Shown here piece by piece: positions 31,605 to 40,922 of a DNA stretch of 60,000 nucleotides. The stretch is from Symsagittifera roscoffensis (lineage: Eukaryota; Xenacoelomorpha; Acoela; Convolutidae): positions 55,872,338-55,932,337 of the forward strand of contig NC_087064.1 of assembly GCF_963678635.1 (NCBI RefSeq). The letters are read 5' to 3'. Position 1 is the first letter of the stretch; every line of letters begins with the position of its first letter. The notes under the pieces are model-generated. The model was not told the origin of the DNA. It saw nothing but the letters and a program-made list of their open reading frames with translations, and searched no databases. The position numbers and the translations under genes were made by a program.

Positions 31605-33275
31605 ATGAGGCGGAGCAGGGTACCGGTAGCTGAAAAAAGATCTACCGAAGCAAAGACAAAGTATAATTCGTCGCTACGCAAAACAACATCAATGGGTCCG
31701 AAGATAACAAAGAAGAGCATTTCAGTTAATATGGTCAGCACAAGGAGTACAACGGAGAGAGCAAGAGAGGGCACGGAAGGAGAACGAGTAGAACCTACAA
31801 TCGAAATCGACCTAGAGACACCAGACCAGAGCGTAGATGAACTGGAGAAAAAGACGACGGAGTCAACTCCAATGCCCAATGCAGAAGAACCAAACCAGAA
31901 ACCCATAGAGTTCTCACGAATAGACGATGTGGAAGATGCAATAGGCAACACCGAAGAAACGGTGAAAGAAGACTCTCAAGTAAAAAAGACATCTTTTACA
32001 GAAAGGTTGGCGATGATGGTCGGAATAAAAACGAAAGAGAACGTGACTGAAGAACCAAAAGCTGAAAGAGCACGAACATTTGGGACAGTGAGCACGAAGA
32101 CGACAGAAGCCAATCCGAGAGAGGAACAAACTAAAGCAGAAGCAACGGCCGAAGAAAGACCAACGGCTGACCATGAAGAGGCTACTCTTGAGCTAGGTGA
32201 CTTGATGGCAAAACTGAATCAGATCGACAAAAAGCTGAAGCACAGCGAAGAGGACAGAGAAGTGATAAGAAAAGAATTAAGATACAACAAACACGAGTAT
32301 CTGGATAGTTATTTTAACCTGGCTAAGGCAACAGACGAGAGACTCAAGGAGATGACAGATAAGGTAGAAGCCACCAATAAAGAACAAGAAGGGAACATCA
32401 AAAAAGATTTGCAACAGTTGAAAAACCGATATGATGATGTCAACAGCCAAATAGGTAGCCTGGAAAAGAGGCTGGACACAATGAGCAAGAATCAGGCCGA
32501 AAGTTCAGGTGCAATACAGACGAAATTGGATGCAATCTTGAGAAATTCTACCTCACAAGAAAGACCGGCAGCGGATCGCACGCAAGGCACCAGAGTTGAC
32601 TTTGTGGAACCACAAAGGGGCAAACGGCAATCGACACCGTTGCCCTTAACCCGGGATACGGTGAGCATAGCACCAATGGCTGATAAAACAATCATGAAAA
32701 GTGGGAATTCAAACACAACGAGTGGTCCGGGGGACTCAACAGCTAGCAGCAACGCAGGTCCGGATGCCATGACGTGGGCAAGCACTTGGGAGATGATGAA
32801 CAGGACTCTAGAGGCCTTCGCCACGAGGAACACTAACTCGAGCGATAGGAGAGACGGAAAATCAAGGAAAACTTTCAAGAAGCCAAAAGAATTCAAAGAC
32901 GACTCAGATGGATGCATTGACACGTGGGTGGAAGTGATGAGATTACATCTAGAACAAGATAACTTAAATGATGAAAGGCAAGCATGCACAGCCATACTCA
33001 GTAACCTGGAAGGCACGGCATTGAAATGCGTGGTTGCAAAGAAAGAAGAAGAACGCGATACCGCGGACAAGATCTTCGAGATATTGCTGAATCGATTCGG
33101 GTCAGGCATGAAGGGTCACCAAGCGATGATGCGATTTGAAAAGAGAAGGCAGAGGGACGACGAGTCAATAGATCGGTTCCTAGATGATCTCGAGAGCTTG
33201 AGAAGAAGGAGTGACCCAGAGGAGTCCCAAACAGAAGAAACTTTAGCATTGCCTCGAAGTTCATTGATGGGTTAA
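31605..33275 (+). CDS. gag: Gag, N-terminal and retro-gag region (556 codons to a frame break)
   Basis: The start ATG (MRRSRVPVAEKRS) is supported by the same start context and a similar start peptide in the second element at 59,916. Residues 1-220 are charged and probably disordered. A coiled-coil-prone region follows (about 200-300). From about residue 425 comes the helical retrotransposon Gag (capsid) domain, with a WVEVMRLHLE block and a YLDDLESL-like RFLDDLESL block. Just after SQTE near 33,233 the frame is broken: the coding sense continues in the -1 frame as a typical Gag segment (FSIASKFIDGLKSDDL), while this frame ends at TAA 33,273-33,275 after about 13 foreign residues. Confidence 0.85.
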   Translation: MRRSRVPVAEKRSTEAKTKYNSSLRKTTSMGPKITKKSISVNMVSTRSTTERAREGTEGERVEPTIEIDLETPDQSVDELEKKTTESTPMPNAEEPNQKPIEFSRIDDVEDAIGNTEETVKEDSQVKKTSFTERLAMMVGIKTKENVTEEPKAERARTFGTVSTKTTEANPREEQTKAEATAEERPTADHEEATLELGDLMAKLNQIDKKLKHSEEDREVIRKELRYNKHEYLDSYFNLAKATDERLKEMTDKVEATNKEQEGNIKKDLQQLKNRYDDVNSQIGSLEKRLDTMSKNQAESSGAIQTKLDAILRNSTSQERPAADRTQGTRVDFVEPQRGKRQSTPLPLTRDTVSIAPMADKTIMKSGNSNTTSGPGDSTASSNAGPDAMTWASTWEMMNRTLEAFATRNTNSSDRRDGKSRKTFKKPKEFKDDSDGCIDTWVEVMRLHLEQDNLNDERQACTAILSNLEGTALKCVVAKKEEERDTADKIFEILLNRFGSGMKGHQAMMRFEKRRQRDDESIDRFLDDLESLRRRSDPEESQTEETLALPRSSLMG

Positions 33276-34078
33276 AAAGTGACGACTTAAGGACAATGTT
33301 AGCAACATACTACACATTGTCGAAAGACAGCGCACCAACCCCAGAAGAAATGAGACAGAAATCAAGGGAATACATGCTGATGAAACCCAAGAAATACTCA
33401 TATACAGAAAACAGGAACACGCAGGGGGGAAGTCAACCCCAGAGGTCGTCATGGTACAAGCCTAGAGATGACATGGACAAGCGCAGATCATGCGCGAACT
33501 GCGGGTCGGCGGATCACCACGTGGCTGACTGCACAACATACAAACAAGGCATGAAGAGTCTAGGATATGCACCAGATGAGGAGGACATGAGCCAGATGGA
33601 GGAACACGAGTACTATAGTGGCTTAACCATCAAGATAGGCGCAAGATGCTTCTTCTGTAACCAGGAGGGGCACTTCAGAATGGATTGTCCCTTGTTCTGG
33701 GAAGCGGTCAAGGACCAGAGTCACCCCAAACATAAGTTGGCATTAGCGGCAGTGCAGAATCAGGGGAATAGACAAAACGAGTTTGAATCTAGGAACTTAG
33801 GAGCACCAAGCACGGAATTGCCGACGAAAACAGTGAAAGCTGTAACACATGTTAATGGTGCGATAGAGTCCGCGGCTGGGAACTCGCTAGAGATAAACTA
33901 TGAGAAAGCGGCGACGGAAGCAATTGCCAAAGTAAAACAGGATCTGGCTGCGAAAGAAATAGAGCAACGACTAAAGCTGGAGATCGAAAGACAGAATTTC
34001 AACGAAGCATTAACCGGATCGAACCAAACACCAGAGGCTGTACCGGGCTCAACAAAGACGGGAATTGTAACACTGTAA
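33239..34078 (+). CDS. gag: Gag, C-terminal region with two CCHC zinc knuckles
   Basis: This is the -1-frame continuation of Gag; the first in-frame start-like codon at 33,296 is probably not a true start. It finishes the Gag helical domain and carries two nucleocapsid knuckles of the form C-x2-C-x4-H-x4-C: CANCGSADHHVADC and CFFCNQEGHFRMDC, which bind element RNA. A helical, Lys/Glu-rich tail follows. The frame stops at 34,076-34,078, two bases before the pol frame's first ATG. The -1 frame is open from before 34,060, so Gag and Pol overlap and may be one polyprotein or use -1 frameshifting near the GGG at 34,060-34,062. Confidence 0.85.
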   Translation, partial: NFSIASKFIDGLKSDDLRTMLATYYTLSKDSAPTPEEMRQKSREYMLMKPKKYSYTENRNTQGGSQPQRSSWYKPRDDMDKRRSCANCGSADHHVADCTTYKQGMKSLGYAPDEEDMSQMEEHEYYSGLTIKIGARCFFCNQEGHFRMDCPLFWEAVKDQSHPKHKLALAAVQNQGNRQNEFESRNLGAPSTELPTKTVKAVTHVNGAIESAAGNSLEINYEKAATEAIAKVKQDLAAKEIEQRLKLEIERQNFNEALTGSNQTPEAVPGSTKTGIVTL

Positions 34079-34080
34079 AA

Positions 34081-37000
34081 ATGGTGACGGGAAAGCCATT
34101 CGGCATATCGAAAATTGGGGCTAGAATAATGTCGATAATCACAGTGGGCGGCCACGAGGTAACCAGAAACTTGAGCGAACCGAGCGACCAGACGATAATG
34201 CACATTGACGTGTACGCAGATTACTTGAGCTGTATAAGCCCACAAACGACTTCTAGAGCCTTGAGAGCACTACTCATGAGAGGGGGCAGCAAGTCGGTAC
34301 GTGTTGATAGCAGATATACTGAAGCTTATGGTCCACACGAGGTGATGCTAAATATAGATGGGATTAACATCTATACCAAGACGATGATAACATGTGACGA
34401 AGACCTAATAGGACAAATCTACGTAGGGAAAGAAGAATTGAAAGTGAGATCGATTGGACACTGCGCCATGCTTGAAGAAGATGCAATGCACATCGGGACG
34501 GAGGCAGATGTGACAGGGCACGTGCTGGATATAAGTGGCAAAAAGACTCAGTTGCGTGGGTTGCTTGACACGGGAGCAGTCTTGAGCGTCATACCAATCG
34601 AAACTTGGGAGAGGATGGGCTTTGACAAAGGTGACTTGATAGACTCGAGAATACGGCTGTCGGCTGCAAACAAAGGGGCCCTTCGGGTGCTGGGCAGGAC
34701 GCCGATAATAGCCCTCAATTTGGGGGAACGTAACCTGTGGACGAGCTTTATCGTGGTAGAAAACCTAGATGAATCTGACCAATTTATTTTGGGCAGAGAC
34801 TTCATCAGGAATTTCGACGTAACGATTGATCTAAATAACGCAATGTTCAGGATACGGAACCCGGATAGGAGGTACGCAATCAAACCGGTAAATTTAATAA
34901 TGGCAAATGAAAACAAAGCACCGGTATTCTTGAGTAGGAGGGTGAGGCTAAAAGCTAATGAAGCGGCAATCGTAAGTTTGAGGATGAAAAATTACAATGA
35001 ACTAAGTGACAACAAGCAAGTGTGCATAGTTCCGAATCCTAATAGTCAAAGTGCTGCTGTTTTAGGAAGATCATTTTCGATAACGAAGAGCGGCCTCTGC
35101 GTCAGTGTCTTGTTGAATACCCTCGATATACCGATCACGATACAGAGAGGGAGGAAACTGGGATATGCTTTACCGGTTAAAACTCGATATGAAACAATTG
35201 AGAACTCAAAACAAAATGAAGTTGTTAATTGTCCCAATCACAGGGACAAAATTTGTATCTTGAGACGATTGCAGAAAATAAAAGATTCTTCAGGTCTTAT
35301 CAAATCACTTAAGTCAGAAACGGATGATGGTCTTTCGAGCTGTTCGAACTTTCCAGAGCGACCCACACTAGATGAAATGCAAAATGAAAAACCGGTCCTG
35401 CCGGAGATTGAACATTTGAGGGGCAAACTGAAAGATGAACAGCTCGAAGCCATCAAGGACGTACTAGAGCGGAACGAGGAAGTTTTTTCGAGGCATAAGG
35501 CGGATATCGGGTGTTGCAATTTCGTTGAGCGTGAAATAGAACTTGAGGAAAACGCGGTACCACACAGGAAGGGGGCGAGGCGCATGACCCCACACAAATC
35601 GGACGCGTGTAGAAAAGAGATCGAGACGTTACTAGAGTATGACATGATAGAACCATCCAAGTCACCGTGGGCGTGTGGAGTAGTGATGGCCAAAAAGAAA
35701 GGCGACCAGTTGAGGTTTTGTTGTGACTTTCGATACCTGAACTCCGTCACGGTGAAGGATGCCTATCCCATACCTAGGATTGATGAGAGCCTCTCGAAGT
35801 TAGGTGATGCAAAATTTTTTACGACTCTTGATTTAGGCTCGGCCTTTTGGCAAGTACCACTAAGGAAGCAGGACAGGGACAAGACAGGGTTTGCCTGCGA
35901 GTTGGGTCTATTTCAAAGGAAACGGATGCCGTTTGGACTTTGCAATGCCACAGCCACGTTTCAGCGGTTGATGGCACACGCGCTCATAGGCGTAACGAAG
36001 AAGTATGGCAACCTGGTAATGTGCTACGTGGATGACGTGGTAATAGCGACGCCAACACTGGAAGACCACATTGAGAGACTAGACGAAGTGTTTGCGTGCA
36101 TGAAGAGGTCGGGGCTAAAATGCAAACCATCAAAGTGCGAGATACTCAAGGACTCAATAAAATACTTGGGCAGGATGGTAGACAAGCACGGCATCAGACC
36201 TGATACGGACGCCGTGGAAGCAGTCCTGACCTGGAAATCACCGAAGACAGAGCACCAGTTGATGAGCTTCCTGGGTTTCGCTAACTATTATAGAGAGTTC
36301 ATCAAAGGCTATGCAGACAAGGTATACCCGATGCAACAATTAATGAGACACAAGGGCAAGAAGTTCACGTGGAACAACGCAGCAGAAGAGTCATTCCAGA
36401 GGATAAAGAAAGAGCTATGTGAGGCACCAGTACTGGGTATGCCGACTGAGAAAGGGATGTACGTGCTGGACACGGATGCGTCGGTAGTCGCGATTTCTGG
36501 GATTCTCCACCAAGAACAAGAATGGAATGGGAAGACAGTCTTGAGACCAATAGCGTACGGGAGCAAAGTCCTGAGTGACACGGAAATGAAGTACGGAGCA
36601 CCGAAAGCTGAGATGTTCGCGGTGGTTACCTTTGTCGAGAAATACAGGGCATACCTGGGCAGTGAGCCATTCAAGTTGCGAGTCGACAACAGAGCACTGA
36701 GCTGGCTGAAAACGTACTCAATGGACCAAAGTTACATTGGGAGGTGGATAGTTCGCCTGGACGGATACAACATGATAATTGAGCATAGAACGCGAGATAA
36801 ACATCAGAATGCCGACAGCTTGAGTAAGAAGACGGAGTTCTATGAGAGACAAGAGCAAAGAGAAGCAGACAGACCTGAAATCAAAGATGGCTTCTCATTC
36901 ATGGACAAGGAAACGTACGACAGTCTTCCACTCACGAGATGGCTGGACAAGTCAGGCAAACCGATAGAAGATCATCCTGAATTGCCTAAAGAGCCTCCAG

Positions 37001-38310
37001 AGAAGACCATCTTGAGGAAGAGCAAGAGGATTCCGATTGAGATTATACTCAAGTTGAAGATCGTGAAGGAGACGCTCAAGGCAAAAGGCTATGATCTTAA
37101 CCAGGTGGAAGCAGGAACTGCACAGATAGATGATGACTTAATGAGGTTGCTCGAGAAACTATCAGATGATAAGCCCGTGATCCAGGAGAAGGGTCAAGAG
37201 AAACCGGAATTCACTATACTTCGGAGAAAAGAGACAGTGAACGATACTGACTCATCAAGAGGAAGCGTCACTGACAGCAAAGATGTCGTGCGGTCACTAG
37301 TTGACAAAATCCCCGAAGACATTCTGGAGCAGACCAAGGTTAGGAAAAAAAAAGTGACGTTCAAGGAAGATACTGAACACCTGGGACTAGGTCAAGAGTC
37401 CGGGGAGTGTTCCAGGTTCACGGAAGAAGGAACCGGAGAAGGAAAATTGTCCGGGGAGCGTGAAGGATGGGATGAAGACTCGGATGAGAGCAGCGAAAAC
37501 CAAGACAGTCTGTGCATGATACTGGCGGAAGAGAAGACAAGGCACCACGACAGGGAGTTACAGACGGATCCATCTTCAGGAACATACAACATGGACATAC
37601 AGGAGATGCGAGGTGGTGAGGAACTTGAGAAAATTGCGGTCGCAAGGAAACCATTCAGGGAACTATCATGCAACTCAATCATCAGAACGAATCTGGTGCC
37701 AGAAGATGATATGAAAATCGTGAAAAGGATGATATGCGTGAAACTGAGTGATGACATCCACAACCCTGGTGAGATGAATGGGCAGATCATGGCGCTAAAG
37801 GAGCATGTCAAGGCAAGATATAGGCTGTCAGACCTAATAAGAGCCCAGAAGAATGACAAAATGACAAGTAACCTCTCCAAATGGATCCAGTCGGGGGTCA
37901 AGGAGAAGGGGGAACTTGAGGAAGACAGCTACAAGATCTTGAGCCAGTTCTACAAAGAAAAGAAAGACTTACTTTATCACACAGCTGATGGAGTGGTAGC
38001 GTGCAAGAGGAGAGATGAGGAAAAGATATTACACAAACACAACCTCATCATACTACCACAATTGTACCAGACAGAGGTGCTTTTCAGATCACACGACCAG
38101 ATGGGTCACCAGGGGATAGACAAAGTACAACAAAGGATACTTCACAGATTTGATTGGCCAGGAATGAGAAAAGCTTGCGAGAAATGGGTGAATGCCTGCC
38201 TGGCATGTCTCCAGGTAAAAGACCCAAGGAAGATGAAGTTTCCCCTCAAGTCCGTTGAGAGCTCGGAATTCAATGAAGTGGTGCAGATAGACCATCAAAA
38301 ATTTGCATGA
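34081..38310 (+). CDS. pol: Pol: protease, reverse transcriptase, RNase H and integrase zinc finger (1,409 aa)
   Basis: Domains in order: aspartic protease with LLDTGAVLSVIP (Asp163), reverse transcriptase with YVDD (residues 649-652) and the FGLCNATATFQRLM block, and RNase H beginning at VLDTDAS (Asp797/799) and including the DNRAL block. An acidic, poorly conserved linker of about 350 residues follows, then the integrase HHCC zinc finger (HDQMGHQG ... CLACLQVK). The frame ends six residues after the first catalytic Asp of the integrase core (QIDH, Asp1404), where TGA at 38,308 overlaps the ATG of the next frame (ATGA). The rest of the core lies in the -1 frame. The region upstream of the protease (about 160 residues) is unassigned. 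Confidence 0.95.
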   Translation: MVTGKPFGISKIGARIMSIITVGGHEVTRNLSEPSDQTIMHIDVYADYLSCISPQTTSRALRALLMRGGSKSVRVDSRYTEAYGPHEVMLNIDGINIYTKTMITCDEDLIGQIYVGKEELKVRSIGHCAMLEEDAMHIGTEADVTGHVLDISGKKTQLRGLLDTGAVLSVIPIETWERMGFDKGDLIDSRIRLSAANKGALRVLGRTPIIALNLGERNLWTSFIVVENLDESDQFILGRDFIRNFDVTIDLNNAMFRIRNPDRRYAIKPVNLIMANENKAPVFLSRRVRLKANEAAIVSLRMKNYNELSDNKQVCIVPNPNSQSAAVLGRSFSITKSGLCVSVLLNTLDIPITIQRGRKLGYALPVKTRYETIENSKQNEVVNCPNHRDKICILRRLQKIKDSSGLIKSLKSETDDGLSSCSNFPERPTLDEMQNEKPVLPEIEHLRGKLKDEQLEAIKDVLERNEEVFSRHKADIGCCNFVEREIELEENAVPHRKGARRMTPHKSDACRKEIETLLEYDMIEPSKSPWACGVVMAKKKGDQLRFCCDFRYLNSVTVKDAYPIPRIDESLSKLGDAKFFTTLDLGSAFWQVPLRKQDRDKTGFACELGLFQRKRMPFGLCNATATFQRLMAHALIGVTKKYGNLVMCYVDDVVIATPTLEDHIERLDEVFACMKRSGLKCKPSKCEILKDSIKYLGRMVDKHGIRPDTDAVEAVLTWKSPKTEHQLMSFLGFANYYREFIKGYADKVYPMQQLMRHKGKKFTWNNAAEESFQRIKKELCEAPVLGMPTEKGMYVLDTDASVVAISGILHQEQEWNGKTVLRPIAYGSKVLSDTEMKYGAPKAEMFAVVTFVEKYRAYLGSEPFKLRVDNRALSWLKTYSMDQSYIGRWIVRLDGYNMIIEHRTRDKHQNADSLSKKTEFYERQEQREADRPEIKDGFSFMDKETYDSLPLTRWLDKSGKPIEDHPELPKEPPEKTILRKSKRIPIEIILKLKIVKETLKAKGYDLNQVEAGTAQIDDDLMRLLEKLSDDKPVIQEKGQEKPEFTILRRKETVNDTDSSRGSVTDSKDVVRSLVDKIPEDILEQTKVRKKKVTFKEDTEHLGLGQESGECSRFTEEGTGEGKLSGEREGWDEDSDESSENQDSLCMILAEEKTRHHDRELQTDPSSGTYNMDIQEMRGGEELEKIAVARKPFRELSCNSIIRTNLVPEDDMKIVKRMICVKLSDDIHNPGEMNGQIMALKEHVKARYRLSDLIRAQKNDKMTSNLSKWIQSGVKEKGELEEDSYKILSQFYKEKKDLLYHTADGVVACKRRDEEKILHKHNLIILPQLYQTEVLFRSHDQMGHQGIDKVQQRILHRFDWPGMRKACEKWVNACLACLQVKDPRKMKFPLKSVESSEFNEVVQIDHQKFA

Positions 38311-40403
38311 CAGAGTCGGGATACAACCAGATACTGGTTATAATAGATCACTTCACAAAGTTGGCGGAAGCGGTTCCGTGCCAGACAGCCTCGGCCGAAG
38401 AGACATGTGATCATCTGATAACGTATTGGATATCGCGGTATGGTTGTCCAATGACTTTCCAGTCGGACAACGGCAAAGCTTTTGTGGGGGACTTGACAAA
38501 AGAATTGATGAAGAGATCGCACATTGCTCAAGCACACTCGACGACCTATCAACCGCAGACCAATGGGTTGGTAGAGAGACAAAACAGGACACTGGTCAAC
38601 ATGTTAAGAGTGTACTGCTCAAGATACATGACGGACTGGGACAAATACCTGCCACAGGTAGTAGGAGCCTACAACAGTACACAGCACTCAACTACGGGCA
38701 TCAGTCCTTTCATGATGTTGACGGGCAGGGAGAGAGCAATGCCTCTGACATTCTTTTACCCGGAATACGAGGGGAAAAGGACATCGCCTCAGGCATACGT
38801 GAAAGAAGCGATCAAAAGACAACAGGAATTGAACGAGCTATGCAGGAGGAACACGGCGCAAGCGCAAATGAGGCAACGCAGGAAATACGACGAAAAAATA
38901 TTAAGAGCAAAACCATATGAAGTGGGCCAATACGTGTGGGTCTTCCAAAATGTAATACCGCCCAAGGGAACAAAGAAACTACTCAAGAAGTGGAGGGGAC
39001 CATTCATGATAACGGAGGTTCATCAACAAGGACGGTTCTATCGCTTGAATACTGGGCGAGCGGCACATTATGAAAATCTGAAGCCTCACGTCCCGTCCCC
39101 AGAGGATTGGTGCATACCGAAGGACATGGAGGGTCTTGAGTACCTGGTGGTAGAGCCAGCGTGTGAAGTGAATGAGAAAGGTACTCGAGAGAAAAATGAT
39201 GGTAATGAGAACTTGAGTTTGGACGACAATGAAAAGATAGGAGTGGGGTCTGATGCAGGATCATTTGTAGAAGAAGACTGGAACGACCCGGAGCAAGACG
39301 AGGTGCCGAAGTGGATGGAGCCGGATCGACCAACACCACCGGAAACCAGTACTGGCAATCGTAAACGCACCGGCATGAGGTACAACAGGTACGGGGATGA
39401 TTTCTTGATCGATAAGATACAGCCAGACAATTTGGGCGAGGAATTACTGAAGGCAGGCGAACTGGAAGCCGGAGAGGAATGGCAGGTCATTGACGATGGT
39501 GGTCATTATCCGCAGGATGATTACTCGACGCCAGAAGTAGAAACGGATCTCGAACAGAGTGAGATAGAGAGGAGGGAGAACACGAACTTGAGGATTCTAG
39601 AGTGGATGCGTGATGTCAAAGACGAGAGCCGCGAAGGACAAAGCATTCAGCAAGTCGATGTATCAGCAGCTAATTACATGAAGACAGAGGACCCTCTTTT
39701 CGGATGGACGGCAACAGACAGGCCACTGGACATTCCTCAGGACAATTCAGACCCGACAACATCGACGGGGACGTCGATAAATATTTTTGTCCGGGGAGTG
39801 GGGGTAGGACTTACCCACACCGAAAATTTGATGATAAAGAAGCTCCAGGAAGTGAGAGAAACGAGCGAATTGGAACTGGAGAGAGAAGAGCCAGAGCCTA
39901 CTATAGGTCGGAATTTCAAAACGAAATTCGAAATACCCAATGAATACTCGGAGAACATCATGATAACGGATAGCGACTTCATCCTGTCAAACAGGACCAG
40001 CGCGATCTGCATCACGGCGGACATGAGTTTCAAATCAAGATTGGAAGCTGACTTCAAAAGAGAGTACCAGAATGTAGAGTTTCTGTTCAGACAGAGACCA
40101 GGACTGGGAGGGATGGCAGCGCTTCCACCGTCAGTGGCACAAGTCCCGGGCAAATATCTGTGCTTCCTAGTAACGAGGGTCAATGACAGGAACACAATTG
40201 ATCCCGAACACGTGATATTGGCACTAACAAGATTACGAGACTTCATGATTGAAAGAGGGATAACAGAGGTCTCAATGCCGGTGTATGACCCAAACAGGGG
40301 CAAACTGAGCCCAAGGGAATTGTACGCTATCCTACATGTGGTCTTTGCAGAAACTGAGATAATGGTGTATCTTCATAAGAAGTACTACTTGAGCATCGCC
40401 TGA
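38307..40403 (+). CDS. Integrase core and C-terminal extension with a macro-like domain (698 aa)
   Basis: Continues the integrase: FQSDNG (Asp54) and NGLVERQNR (Glu90) are 35 residues apart, the D(35)E spacing, and the first Asp is in the previous frame. Residues 160-270 include the C-terminal DNA-binding SH3-like part (KKLLKKWRGPFMITEVHQ). An acidic linker (270-560) follows. Residues about 560-698 fold-match a macro (ADP-ribose-binding) domain by pattern: an AICITADMSFKSRLEADFK block, then KYLCFLVTR, an RLRDFMIERGITEVSMPVYD block and a final VVFAETEIMVYL strand. The Gly-rich ADP-ribose loops are weak, so binding is uncertain. The stop is at 40,401-40,403. Confidence 0.85.
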   Translation: MTESGYNQILVIIDHFTKLAEAVPCQTASAEETCDHLITYWISRYGCPMTFQSDNGKAFVGDLTKELMKRSHIAQAHSTTYQPQTNGLVERQNRTLVNMLRVYCSRYMTDWDKYLPQVVGAYNSTQHSTTGISPFMMLTGRERAMPLTFFYPEYEGKRTSPQAYVKEAIKRQQELNELCRRNTAQAQMRQRRKYDEKILRAKPYEVGQYVWVFQNVIPPKGTKKLLKKWRGPFMITEVHQQGRFYRLNTGRAAHYENLKPHVPSPEDWCIPKDMEGLEYLVVEPACEVNEKGTREKNDGNENLSLDDNEKIGVGSDAGSFVEEDWNDPEQDEVPKWMEPDRPTPPETSTGNRKRTGMRYNRYGDDFLIDKIQPDNLGEELLKAGELEAGEEWQVIDDGGHYPQDDYSTPEVETDLEQSEIERRENTNLRILEWMRDVKDESREGQSIQQVDVSAANYMKTEDPLFGWTATDRPLDIPQDNSDPTTSTGTSINIFVRGVGVGLTHTENLMIKKLQEVRETSELELEREEPEPTIGRNFKTKFEIPNEYSENIMITDSDFILSNRTSAICITADMSFKSRLEADFKREYQNVEFLFRQRPGLGGMAALPPSVAQVPGKYLCFLVTRVNDRNTIDPEHVILALTRLRDFMIERGITEVSMPVYDPNRGKLSPRELYAILHVVFAETEIMVYLHKKYYLSIA

Positions 40404-40922
40404 GTCGGGTACATGGGGGTATCGAGTCGGGTGTGAGGGAGGAGTCTTGAGTTAGGTACTGGGGTGCGGCGCAGGTAAAGGGATCTTAAGATATGATTGG
40501 CATGACAATTGAATTTTAAAAAAAGTTAACGGTGCTAAAAACATAAAATGAATCTGCATGCTTTTAAGGAAATTCCAATTGAATTGTTTTAAGTGATATG
40601 AGAATGATAAGATTTTAACCATACTGGTAAAAGGGGGTCTCTAGGTTAGGAACATGACATGTCAAGTTTCAATATGCTTTCTGTTTTCAGATCAAGTTTG
40701 AAAAACAAAGTTGAAAATCCAACTATACTCAAGCGAGAAACAGAGAGAGAAACCTTGATTGAACTCGCGATAATCGGCACTTACAGCAAGTATTTGCAAG
40801 GGAACATTTCGAGAGAATTCTTGAGTTGGGTAATACTTGAGTCGGTAAGGTAATTCTTGAGCTGGTAAGGTAATTCTTGAGCTGGTTAACACATACCTGT
40901 ATACATCCCGAAGTCACAGAGA
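40404..40922 (+). other. Spacer between the two coding blocks, with a 3'-splice-site-like sequence
   Basis: No frame over 65 codons. TATGCTTTCTGTTTTCAG (40,673-40,690) is an excellent match to a metazoan 3' splice site, 230 bases before the second block. Imperfect repeats of TTCTTGAGCTGGTAAGGTAA, about 21 bp each, lie at 40,818-40,885. The 64-codon frame at 40,659-40,853 is unsupported. Confidence 0.5.

Noticed and set aside
31490-33109. Minus-strand frames of 150-205 aa opposite gag, and similar frames opposite pol and the second block
   Set aside because: Mirror frames of strongly purine-rich coding sequence; Ser/Leu/Phe-rich composition is typical of antisense reading.
40659-40853. Small 64-codon gene in the spacer
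   Set aside because: Ends in the short TTCTTGAGCTGG repeats and crosses the candidate splice site; no homology or motif.
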